14,617 bases of DNA from Bacteroidales bacterium. GTDB lineage: Bacteria; Bacteroidota; Bacteroidia; Bacteroidales; P3. The stretch lies in assembly GCA_017988355.1 (NCBI GenBank), contig JAGNRX010000007.1, positions 1 through 14,617 of the forward strand, given 5' to 3'. Numbering within the stretch: the first letter of the stretch is position 1; each line of letters opens with the position of its first letter. Made by a program: the position numbers and the translations under genes. Positions 7,847-14,617 of the stretch are shown piece after piece. A model generated the notes under the pieces. It was given only the letters and a program-made list of their open reading frames with translations, made no database searches and was not told the DNA's origin.

Positions 7847-8938
7847 ATGAAAAGAAGATTAGTCTTTTTAATAATAATACTTTTTTGTTCATCTTTGGCT
7901 TTCACTCAAAACTTAGAGCAAAAGGCAAAGATAGGAAACGTTCAAGCTATGCATGACTTAGCTAAAGAATACTATTCAGGAATAGGACGTTTACAAAATA
8001 AAGCCACAGCCTTAACTTGGTTTGAAAGAGCTGCAAACAAAAACCATATTGAATCAATGTACTCCACTGCTCAAATGTATGAAAAGGGAGAAACTACAAA
8101 GGTTGATTTAAGAAAAGCATTCAATTATTATATCCTTGCTGCAGAAAAAGGACATTTTGCATCTCAATTAGTTGTTGCACAAAAATTAGAAAAAGGAGAA
8201 GGAACATCAAAGAGCGATAGTAGAGCATATTTATGGTATAGAGTATGTGCAGAGAGAGATGAACAGCTTGCTTGTAGAAAATTAGGAGATTATTTTAAAG
8301 AAGGGAAGATTGTTCCAAAAGATCATTCTCAAGCTAAGTTCTGGTATGAAAAAGCTATTGAAAAGAATGATATTGAAGCAAAAGCATCCTTAGCTTATTT
8401 ATATATTGCAGATGAGGGCTTGGCTCCAAACTTTGAAAAAGCAAAAGAATTAAATCAAGACCCCCTTAAAGAATTAATCCCTACATCATTTTTTGTTGAA
8501 GGAATGATTAATAAACAAGAAGAAGGAGAAGCCAAAAAGAAAGCTGCTTTTGAAAATCTTTTGAAGTCCAGACAATTTGGAATAGAAAAAGCTAACTATC
8601 ATCTTGCAATGATGTATTACAATGGAGAAGGAACTCCAAAAAACGTATCTCAAGCTTTCAAGATAATGGAAACTTTGAAATCAGATTATGATAGTGAAGT
8701 CGGGTATATAATGGCAAACGCATATAGAAATGGAGAAGGAGTTGAGGTTGATCAGGCAAAAGCAATAGAAAATTATAAAAAGTCAGCTAATGCAGATAAT
8801 ATTGAGGCATGTAAGGCTTTAGCTCAAATATATAAAACAGGCTGGGGAGTTAAAAAAAATATAAAAGAATCAAGATTATGGGAGCAAAAAGCTAATATGC
8901 TTACAAATCCTACACCTAAAAACGCAAAAAGGAAATAA
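7847..8938 (+). CDS. exported Sel1-repeat (TPR-like) protein, long
   Basis: 363 aa with an N-terminal signal peptide (MKRR, hydrophobic core, likely cleavage at AFT/Q near residue 20). C14 is preceded by ILF and does not form a proper lipobox, so it is more likely soluble periplasmic than a lipoprotein. The rest is a run of about eight or nine Sel1-like repeats, e.g. LAKEYYSGIGRLQNKATAL, AQMYEKGETTKVDLRKAF, LGDYFKEGKIVPKDHSQA, MMYYNGEGTPKNVSQAF and ANAYRNGEGVEVDQAKAI. A less regular stretch lies near residues 185-245. The C-terminus is basic (KNAKRK). It probably arose with its upstream neighbour by duplication, but the number of repeats differs. Cotranscription with the neighbour is likely. 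Confidence 0.93.
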   Translation: MKRRLVFLIIILFCSSLAFTQNLEQKAKIGNVQAMHDLAKEYYSGIGRLQNKATALTWFERAANKNHIESMYSTAQMYEKGETTKVDLRKAFNYYILAAEKGHFASQLVVAQKLEKGEGTSKSDSRAYLWYRVCAERDEQLACRKLGDYFKEGKIVPKDHSQAKFWYEKAIEKNDIEAKASLAYLYIADEGLAPNFEKAKELNQDPLKELIPTSFFVEGMINKQEEGEAKKKAAFENLLKSRQFGIEKANYHLAMMYYNGEGTPKNVSQAFKIMETLKSDYDSEVGYIMANAYRNGEGVEVDQAKAIENYKKSANADNIEACKALAQIYKTGWGVKKNIKESRLWEQKANMLTNPTPKNAKRK

Positions 8939-8979
8939 CAAAACTAAGACAAGATATAAAACTCAAAACTCTAAAGATT

Positions 8980-10725
8980 ATGGCAAAAATAGATAACATA
9001 GCAAAGCAAAATGCAGAACAGTGGCTATCAAGTAAAGCTATAGACCAGAACACAAAAGACGCCATTAAAGATATGATGGCAAACAATATTGAGCAGTTCA
9101 ATGAGTCTTTTTATCGCAATTTAGAGTTTGGAACTGGAGGACTTAGGGGCATAATGGGTATTGGAACAAATAGAATGAACCAATACACTATTGCAATGGC
9201 TACTCAAGGTTTTGTAAACTATATAATCAAGTCTAATCCCAACAAAGAAATCGAAACTGTTATTTCTTTTGATAATAGAAATAACAGTAAGGAGTTTGCA
9301 TTAATAACTGCAAGAGTTATGGCTGCAAATGGATTTAAGGTTAACCTTTTCAAAGAACTAAGACCAACCCCTGTTTTAAGTTTTGCAGTTCGTCATCTGA
9401 ATTGTGATGCAGGAGTTATGGTTACTGCTTCGCATAATCCAAAAGAATATAACGGATATAAGGCATATTGGAATGATGGAGGACAATTGGTTAGTCCTCA
9501 TGACGATCTTGTTATTGAAGAAGTAATTAAGATTAATGACTATGCTCAAGTTAAACTTCAAGACAATGACAATAATATTACTATAATTGATAATACATTT
9601 GATAATATTTACTTTGATGAGCTTGTAAAGCTAAGCCTTAATCCAGAAGCTATAAAAAATCATTCAGATATTAAGATTTGCTATACCCCTTTGCATGGAA
9701 CAGGAATAACAATGGTTCCTAAAGCATTGGAGTTGTTTGGGTTTAACAATGTTAATATAGTAAAGGAGCAAGCTATTGTTGATGGTAATTTTCCAACTTG
9801 CAAAAGCCCTAATCCAGAGGAACAATCAGCAATGGAATTAGGATTAAAACTTGCAAAAGAAATTGATGCTGATGTCCTTCTTGCAACAGATCCTGATGCA
9901 GACAGAGTAGGAATTGCTGTGAAAGACCAAACGGGTAATTTTATTCTTATTAACGGCAATCAAACAGCAACAGTCTTAACCTATTATATACTCAAACAAT
10001 TAAAGAAGCAAGGCAAACTCAAAGGCAATGAATATACTATAAAAACAATAGTTACTTCCGAGCTAATTAAAAAGGTTTCTGAAAGCTTTGGAGTAAAAAA
10101 TTATGATGTCTTTACAGGATTTAAATTTATTGCAGACAGGATATTATCTCTCGAAGGAAAAGAAAAGTATATTTGCGGAGGAGAAGAGAGTTATGGATTT
10201 TCAATAGGAGATTTCGTTAGAGATAAAGATGCAATTTCAGCATGTTGTCTAATAGCAGAAATATGTGCTTGGGCAAAAGAACAAGGTAAAACATTCTTCG
10301 ACATATTGCTTGATATATATCTTGAATATGGATTCTATAAGGAAGACTTGCTTTCTATAACGATTAAAGGGAAATCTGGAGCTGAAGAAATTCAAGAAAT
10401 GATGCGCTCTTTTAGAGAAAACCCGCCAAAAACCCTAATAGGTCTTGAAATAGTAAAGATAAAAGACTATCAAAAGCAAATCACCATAGACATAAAGACT
10501 AAGGAAGAAGAGAAACTTGAATTCCCAAAATCAAATGTACTTCAGTTCTTTTTGGAAGATGGAAGTAAGATATCAGTTCGTCCTTCAGGAACAGAACCTA
10601 AGATTAAATTCTATTTTGGAGTTTTCAATAAACTAAACTCAATTAAAGAATTCCCTGAACTATTTAAACAAGCAGAGGCTAAAATCCAAGCAATAATTAA
10701 AGAGCTTGGGCTTAAGAAAAACTAA
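8980..10725 (+). CDS. phosphoglucomutase/phosphomannomutase family hexose-phosphate mutase
   Basis: The enzyme interconverts hexose 1- and 6-phosphates through a phosphoserine intermediate, feeding glycogen, polysaccharide or central metabolism. Its 581 aa match the long bacterial PGM2-like branch. Domain signatures appear in order: EFGTGGLRG (49-57), the catalytic TASHNPKEYNGYK with S151, the Mg-binding loop DPDADR (304-309), the sugar-recognition loop GGEESYGF (400-407), and the phosphate-binding loop RPSGTEPKIKF (534-544). All four active-site loops are intact. The preference for glucose or mannose cannot be decided from motifs. It starts 41 nt after the second Sel1 gene with no promoter of its own in the gap, so it is probably the last gene of that operon. 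Confidence 0.95.
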   Translation: MAKIDNIAKQNAEQWLSSKAIDQNTKDAIKDMMANNIEQFNESFYRNLEFGTGGLRGIMGIGTNRMNQYTIAMATQGFVNYIIKSNPNKEIETVISFDNRNNSKEFALITARVMAANGFKVNLFKELRPTPVLSFAVRHLNCDAGVMVTASHNPKEYNGYKAYWNDGGQLVSPHDDLVIEEVIKINDYAQVKLQDNDNNITIIDNTFDNIYFDELVKLSLNPEAIKNHSDIKICYTPLHGTGITMVPKALELFGFNNVNIVKEQAIVDGNFPTCKSPNPEEQSAMELGLKLAKEIDADVLLATDPDADRVGIAVKDQTGNFILINGNQTATVLTYYILKQLKKQGKLKGNEYTIKTIVTSELIKKVSESFGVKNYDVFTGFKFIADRILSLEGKEKYICGGEESYGFSIGDFVRDKDAISACCLIAEICAWAKEQGKTFFDILLDIYLEYGFYKEDLLSITIKGKSGAEEIQEMMRSFRENPPKTLIGLEIVKIKDYQKQITIDIKTKEEEKLEFPKSNVLQFFLEDGSKISVRPSGTEPKIKFYFGVFNKLNSIKEFPELFKQAEAKIQAIIKELGLKKN

Positions 10726-10762
10726 TATTATATATTTTCCTTTCTCAATAATATAAGAAATT

Positions 10763-10790
10763 AAATAAAAACATACGAAAGTTTTTATTT
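10763..10790 (+). terminator. AT-rich hairpin after the mutase gene, possible terminator
   Basis: AAATAAAAAC (10763-10772) and GTTTTTATTT (10781-10790) pair perfectly over 10 bp around the 8-nt loop ATACGAAA. The 3' arm is itself T-rich. It lies 38 nt after the mutase stop and before the TonB receptor gene, where an operon end is expected. The low GC makes termination strength uncertain. In the rest of the 131-nt gap no clear TAnnTTTG promoter was found. Confidence 0.5.
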
Positions 10791-10856
10791 CACTCGTTTG
10801 TATTAAATGTTTTTTATTTTAAAAGAACTTTTTAACGCTTAAGATTATTAAAGCTT

Positions 10857-13250
10857 ATGAAAAAACGATTCTATTTCTTTATTGCTCTATTCATTATTAT
10901 TATGGGGAGCATTAATGCTTATTCTCAAACCAATGTTTCTAAAAAGGGTTCCGTTACAGGTAAGGTTTTAAATAAGAATACTAATAAGCCAATCTCCTAT
11001 GCAAATGTTATGATATTAGGCACAACAATAGGTTCTTCAACTGATGAGAATGGTTATTTCGAAGTTAAGGATATACCTATTGGTTTTGTTAGAGTGGTAG
11101 TTAGTGTTGTTGGTTATAAATATGTTATTTCTGATGAGCTTCAGGTTTTCAATAATCATAGTGCATACACTATTATTAAAATGGAAGAAGCTCCACAGGA
11201 CTTAATGGAAGTTAATATAGTTGCAGTTCAAGAAAGGAGTAATGAATCCCCAATTTCTCTTAGAACAATTTCTCTTCAAGATATTGAAAAGTCACCAGGG
11301 AGTAATCGAGATGTTTCAAAAGCTGTACAAAACCTCCCAGGTGTTGCTGCTGGGGCTATTAACAGAAACGACTTAATTGTTAGAGGTGGAGGCCCTTCTG
11401 AAAACATATTCTTTTTGGATGATGTTGAAATACCAATCATAAATCACTTTGCAACACAGGGTGCATCAGGAGGTGCAGTCGGAATTCTTAATCCAGACTT
11501 CATTCGCCAAGTTGATTTTTTCACAGGAGCCTTCCCTTCAAATAGAGGTGGAACTCTGAGTTCTGTTATGAATATAAAGCAAAAAGAAGGTTCGAGAGAT
11601 AAGATGCACTTCAAGGGATCAATAGGTGCTTCCGACCTTGCCCTAACGTTTGATTTACCTATCAAAGACAATAACCTTTTGTTTTCTTATCGTAGAAGTT
11701 ACTTGCAATTTCTCTTTACCGCAATAGGACTTCCTTTCTTGCCTACTTATGATGATATACAATTCCGCTATAAATGGAATATAGATGAAAAGAATGAATT
11801 GTTATTTCTTGGTCTTGCAGCTTTTGATCGCTCTAAACTAAACCTTACGATAGAGAAACCATCAGAATCGCAACAATATCTTCTTAATACATTGCCAGAC
11901 TATAACCAACTAAGTTATACTGTTGGTGCAGTCTATAAACACTATAATACAAACTCAATTGATATGCTTGTCCTTAGTAGAAATATGCTAAGAAATGCTT
12001 TTGAGAAATATCCAGATAATGATAAGAACTTAGCAAAGGTATTAGATTATTCTTCAATTGAGGCAGAGAATAAATTTAGATACGAGAAAAGATATACAAC
12101 CCTTCCTTTTGAGCTTAGCTTCGGAACAAACCTCCGTTATTCTAAATACACCAACGAAAGCAAAAGAACTATTAATGTAAATAGTATTATATTTGAAGAT
12201 AACTATAACTCACTAATCGATTTATTCTCCTATGGGTTCTTTGTTCAAACAGGAGACTCTTATTTCAAAGAAAGACTTAAACTTGGAATGGGAGCAAGGT
12301 TTGACGGCAATACTTATTCTACACTTATGTCAAACCCACTTGTTCAGTTTTCTCCTCGCATTTCAGCTTCCTATCTTTTAACCGATCATCTCTCAATAAA
12401 TGCAAATATAGGGCACTATGCAAAAGAACCATCTTATACTTCGATGGGATACAAAGATTCAAATAATGTATTTGTAAATAAGAAAACCCTTAAATACATT
12501 CACGTAAATCATTTTGTTGCAGGTTTGGAATTCAATGCTAAAGCTAAGATTAAGGCAAGTCTTGAAGGATTCTACAAGCAATATTATAACTATCCAATAA
12601 CTCTTAATGAAGGAATAAGCCTTGCAAGTAAGGGAAATGATTTTGGAGCAGTTGGTGATGAGCCCTTAACCTCAGACGGAAGAGGAAGAGCTTATGGAGT
12701 TGAAGCATTATTTACGGCAAGAGATATTGAAAAGTTTAATTTCTATGCAGTCTTTACCTATTTTATTTCTGAATTTACCAATAGGGACGGAAAGTTTATT
12801 TCATCCTCATGGGACAATCGCTTTATCCTTAATCTAACTGCAAGTCGTGAGTTCAAATATGATTGGTTAGTTAGTGCAAGATGGCGTTTGATAGGAGGAA
12901 GTCCATATACTCCAATCGATGAATATGTATCCTCGCAAATCAATATTTGGGATGTAAGAAACCAACCATCATTAGATTATAGTAAATTCAACACCCTACG
13001 ATTAGGAAACTACCATCAATTAGATATTAGAGTAGATAAGAAATTTGCATGGAAGAATCTTGATATTACATTATATATAGACGTTCAAAACGTATATAAC
13101 TACAAGTCTGAATCTGCACCAATCTATGTCAACACCTTAAACGGATTACCTAATATTAATCCAAATAATAACCAAGAATACATCTTAAGAAATATATCAA
13201 CCACAACAGGCACAGTTCTGCCAACATTTGGCTTAATAGTTTATTTCTAA
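10857..13250 (+). CDS. TonB-dependent outer-membrane receptor with carboxypeptidase-D-like N-terminal domain
   Basis: 797 aa. Residues 1-24 form a signal peptide (MKKRF, hydrophobic core, NAYSQ). Residues about 31-112 are a carboxypeptidase-regulatory-like beta domain (GSVTGKVLNKNTNKPISYANV, split here by its turn at NKP, then STDENGYFEVKDIP). Residues about 130-241 form the plug (VSKAVQNLPGV, NDLIVRGGGPSENIFFLDD). The remainder is a 22-strand-type barrel ending in an aromatic residue (LIVYF), as outer-membrane barrels do. It imports a ligand using TonB-ExbBD energy. At about 800 aa, and without an adjacent SusD-like gene, it is not a SusC-type glycan importer. A siderophore, metal complex, vitamin or peptide ligand is possible but not decidable here. 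The next gene encodes a DUF4114 lipoprotein, but it has its own promoter, so partnership is unproven. Confidence 0.94.
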   Translation: MKKRFYFFIALFIIIMGSINAYSQTNVSKKGSVTGKVLNKNTNKPISYANVMILGTTIGSSTDENGYFEVKDIPIGFVRVVVSVVGYKYVISDELQVFNNHSAYTIIKMEEAPQDLMEVNIVAVQERSNESPISLRTISLQDIEKSPGSNRDVSKAVQNLPGVAAGAINRNDLIVRGGGPSENIFFLDDVEIPIINHFATQGASGGAVGILNPDFIRQVDFFTGAFPSNRGGTLSSVMNIKQKEGSRDKMHFKGSIGASDLALTFDLPIKDNNLLFSYRRSYLQFLFTAIGLPFLPTYDDIQFRYKWNIDEKNELLFLGLAAFDRSKLNLTIEKPSESQQYLLNTLPDYNQLSYTVGAVYKHYNTNSIDMLVLSRNMLRNAFEKYPDNDKNLAKVLDYSSIEAENKFRYEKRYTTLPFELSFGTNLRYSKYTNESKRTINVNSIIFEDNYNSLIDLFSYGFFVQTGDSYFKERLKLGMGARFDGNTYSTLMSNPLVQFSPRISASYLLTDHLSINANIGHYAKEPSYTSMGYKDSNNVFVNKKTLKYIHVNHFVAGLEFNAKAKIKASLEGFYKQYYNYPITLNEGISLASKGNDFGAVGDEPLTSDGRGRAYGVEALFTARDIEKFNFYAVFTYFISEFTNRDGKFISSSWDNRFILNLTASREFKYDWLVSARWRLIGGSPYTPIDEYVSSQINIWDVRNQPSLDYSKFNTLRLGNYHQLDIRVDKKFAWKNLDITLYIDVQNVYNYKSESAPIYVNTLNGLPNINPNNNQEYILRNISTTTGTVLPTFGLIVYF

Positions 13251-13253
13251 AAC

Positions 13254-13285
13254 TTGATATTCTCAGATATTTTTTGTATATTTGC
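13254..13285 (+). promoter_or_regulatory. Bacteroidota-type promoter directly after the TonB receptor gene
   Basis: TTG at 13254-13256, a 20-nt spacer, then TATATTTGC at 13277-13285, an exact TAnnTTTG match plus C. It begins 3 nt after the receptor stop. Because no gene starts for over 400 nt, the transcript would begin near 13290 and cover the structured region 13356-13476. Confidence 0.6.
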
Positions 13286-13355
13286 ATAATGAAACTAGTA
13301 GGAGTGAGTTCTTAGATGTTTTAATTCAAAATTTCCAATTATTCTTCTTTAAATA

Positions 13356-13419
13356 AAATGATGTGCATCTTTCACCCCGAAAGATGCACATCATTTGCTA
13401 TGAAAGATGTGCATCATTT
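13356..13419. repeat. three 18-nt mutually complementary arms at 23-nt spacing
   Basis: Arm 1 (13356-13373) is AAATGATGTGCATCTTTC. Arm 2 (13379-13396) is its exact reverse complement, and arm 3 (13402-13419) is a direct copy of arm 2 with CA changed to TG at the centre. Spacers are 5 nt each (ACCCC, GCTAT), giving a strict 23-nt period. As RNA, arm 1 can pair with arm 3 using two G-U wobbles, and the 10-nt cores of arms 2 and 3 are also perfectly complementary. No U-run follows arm 2, so an ordinary intrinsic terminator is a poor fit. Tandem operators or a REP/MITE-like element are alternatives. Confidence 0.85.
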
Positions 13420-13462
13420 GGATATTGAAACGGCGATTCGAGAGTTTTATATGAAGACTTAG
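13358..13462 (+). CDS. possible 34-aa small ORF across the palindrome, uncertain
   Basis: ATG at 13358 opens a 34-codon frame ending in TAG at 13460-13462; the product starts MMCIFHPERCTSFAMKDVHH and continues LDIETAIREFYMKT. The first half is dictated by the repeat arms, so openness may be chance. The second half (DIETAIREFY) looks protein-like and might be a remnant of a longer gene. There is no recognised domain and no Shine-Dalgarno sequence. It is kept only because it fills an otherwise empty interval. Confidence 0.15.
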   Translation: MMCIFHPERCTSFAMKDVHHLDIETAIREFYMKT

Positions 13463-13582
13463 GAAGTTAAATCGCCTAATAAATTTTCTTAAATAGGGAT
13501 ATATTTTTTTCTTAGTTTAATAAATATAATTGATAAGAAGTGTTGTAGAATAACAAACAGGAACTACTTATTATTATTCTGC

Positions 13583-13607
13583 AATTTATAACGAAATGTT
13601 ATAAATT
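13583..13607. repeat. AT-rich perfect hairpin upstream of the lipoprotein promoter
   Basis: AATTTATAAC (13583-13592) and GTTATAAATT (13598-13607) form a 10-bp stem with the loop GAAAT. It lies about 40 nt upstream of the -33 element at 13649. It could be an operator for the lipoprotein gene or the end of the transcript started near 13290; neither is shown. Confidence 0.5.
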
Positions 13608-13648
13608 CTTAATTCTGTTTATTTGTAATAATAATTTACACTGGAAAA

Positions 13649-13679
13649 TTGTTTGAATCATTATTAGTTGTATTTTTGC
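13649..13679 (+). promoter_or_regulatory. Bacteroidota-type promoter for the DUF4114 lipoprotein
   Basis: TTG at 13649-13651, a 19-nt spacer, then TATTTTTGC at 13671-13679, an exact TAnnTTTG match plus C. The expected start near 13685 gives a leader of roughly 28 nt to the ATG at 13713. Confidence 0.7.
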
Positions 13680-13712
13680 AGTCTAATAATCAAACAATAA
13701 ATTATTTAACAG

Positions 13713-14617
13713 ATGAAATTTAAAATAACCTATCTATTATTATTTATACCAATATTATTTTTAAGCAGTTGTGTTTCAGACTTTGAAAGTGCTGAAAAAT
13801 CAGATTACTTTGATTTTGCAACAGTAAACAGGTATAAATTAGACTTGAATTATTCAAAGAGAAATGATTCAAAAGTATCTTTTGAGATATATAAAGAGAA
13901 CCCAGTTAATGCAAATGGTCAAAGAATTAGTAACTTGAAGCCTATTGCTAAAGGATTTACTGATAAGAATGGACGAGCAAACTTTGATGTCTTTATTCCT
14001 TCAGGACTTAAAACATTTTATGTTTACACCTCGGACTTAGGAGTCCCTTCTTTATTGGAGGCTTTTGCTGAAAATAATGTTATTAGATTCGTTAATAACA
14101 ACATTGAAACTAAAGCAACACCTAGTTATGGTGTGGAAGCAAGAGATTCGTATTGGAATACAGGTCTTGGAGGATGGACAAATAATGGATCGCCTCAGGC
14201 TCTAATGACTCCAAGTATTGTTTCTTCTAGACTTTTAGCTGATGTTAGAAGTACTTTACCAGAGGGTGTTTCTTTAATTGCAACCAAACCATATCTACTT
14301 TCTGATAATACAAGTACAAAAATAATAGAAGATGCGAATGTGTTTTTGACATTTCTACATGAAGGAGCTGGATATCAAAATTCAATGGGGTATTTTGTTT
14401 ATCAAACCAATAATCCACCAACATCAGTTAGTGATATAGATGAAATATTAGTGTTTCCGAACACTTCATATGCTCAAGAAAAGGATGGTGTTTTAAGCAC
14501 TGGAGATAAGGTTCAGCTAAAATACAAGAATCCAATAACAAACGCTTTTAGTTATGTTTTTCCTGCGGGAACTTCAATAGGTTGGGTATTGGTATCAGAG
14601 GGTTTTGAAAAGAAGTC
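13713..14617 (+). CDS. DUF4114-domain (LruC-like) lipoprotein, 3' end outside window
   Basis: The frame is open from ATG 13713 to the window edge (301 complete codons), so the C-terminus is missing. Residues 1-20 form a lipoprotein signal with the lipobox LSSC and C20 as lipidation site; no strong Lys/Asp sorting rule is applied here. Residues about 35-128 look like a beta-sandwich (VSFEIYKENPV, GFTDKNGRANFDVFIPSGLKT split near 90-101, FYVYTSDLG). Residues about 208-301 match the DUF4114 pattern (VFLTFLHEGAGYQNSMGYFVY, then DIDEILVFPN and GDKVQLKYKN). Full-length LruC-type proteins continue with a further Asp/Asn-rich domain, which cannot be seen here. Cell-surface or periplasmic anchoring is likely; the biological role of the family is not well defined. 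It follows its own promoter at 13649-13679. Confidence 0.85.
   Translation, partial: MKFKITYLLLFIPILFLSSCVSDFESAEKSDYFDFATVNRYKLDLNYSKRNDSKVSFEIYKENPVNANGQRISNLKPIAKGFTDKNGRANFDVFIPSGLKTFYVYTSDLGVPSLLEAFAENNVIRFVNNNIETKATPSYGVEARDSYWNTGLGGWTNNGSPQALMTPSIVSSRLLADVRSTLPEGVSLIATKPYLLSDNTSTKIIEDANVFLTFLHEGAGYQNSMGYFVYQTNNPPTSVSDIDEILVFPNTSYAQEKDGVLSTGDKVQLKYKNPITNAFSYVFPAGTSIGWVLVSEGFEKK

Larger units (their letters stand above)
13290..13480 (+). ncRNA. candidate structured small RNA or long leader, boundaries approximate
   Basis: The 462-nt gap 13251-13712 holds no gene of usual size. Downstream of the promoter at 13254-13285 lie an 18-bp perfect stem (13356-13373 with 13379-13396), a third arm able to replace either partner (13402-13419), and a further GC-containing 7-bp stem GGCGATT/AATCGCC (13432-13438 with 13470-13476). 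I do not recognise a known RNA family (not tmRNA, 6S, RNase P or SRP by eye). The 3' end is unknown; the AT hairpin at 13583-13607 is an alternative end point. RNA function is an inference from promoter plus structure. Confidence 0.35.

Noticed and set aside
10857..13250. SusC-type glycan importer
   Set aside because: The protein is about 800 aa rather than about 1000, and no SusD-like gene follows.
13356..13396. Ordinary intrinsic terminator for the TonB receptor gene
   Set aside because: The stem is strong, but no T-run follows, a promoter lies between the receptor stop and the stem, and a third arm is present.
13356..13419. CRISPR mini-array
   Set aside because: Spacers are only 5 nt and the first unit is inverted relative to the others; no cas genes are near.

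Overview
The window looks like chromosomal DNA from an AT-rich member of Bacteroidota, most likely an anaerobic Bacteroidales. Several independent signs agree. Intergenic promoters fit the TTG-(19-20 nt)-TAnnTTTG consensus of the Bacteroidota primary sigma factor, and start codons lack clear Shine-Dalgarno sequences. There is a large multidomain secreted protein of the kind exported by type IX secretion, a TonB-dependent receptor with a carboxypeptidase-D-like N-terminal domain, and a DUF4114-type lipoprotein. Exact taxonomy cannot be read from the sequence. No rRNA, tRNA, CRISPR array, transposase or phage gene was seen.

Left part (1-4581, minus strand): a compact operon read right to left as lipB (octanoyltransferase), pyrF (OMP decarboxylase) and a very large secreted cell-surface protein. 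The last starts 8 nt inside pyrF and runs off the left edge of the window. It is easily missed because its reading frame has no stop inside the window.

Divergent control region (4582-4849): a lipB promoter on the minus strand, a small AT palindrome, and a six-unit array of 21-bp repeats with an invariant CAAAGA core.

Middle (4850-10725, plus strand): first a very acidic Glu-rich protein with a conserved-looking C-terminal domain, followed 20 nt later by a SpoIIE/PP2C-type phosphatase. Then, from a clear promoter at 7172-7203, comes a second transcription unit: two exported Sel1-repeat proteins and a hexose-phosphate mutase (PGM/PMM family). It ends at an AT-rich hairpin.

Right part (10726-14617, plus strand): a TonB-dependent outer-membrane receptor without a SusD partner, then a 462-bp intergenic region, then a lipoprotein with a DUF4114 domain that runs off the right edge. 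The intergenic region carries two good promoters, three 18-nt arms that are mutually complementary and spaced exactly 23 nt apart, a further long-range stem, and an AT hairpin. It is the least explained stretch of the window and the best candidate for a small structured RNA, a regulatory switch or a REP-like element.

Overall the window mixes housekeeping genes (lipoylation, pyrimidine synthesis, sugar-phosphate conversion), one signalling phosphatase and several cell-envelope proteins. Nothing here is a clear new multi-gene system. The two regular repeat structures in intergenic DNA are the most unusual signals.
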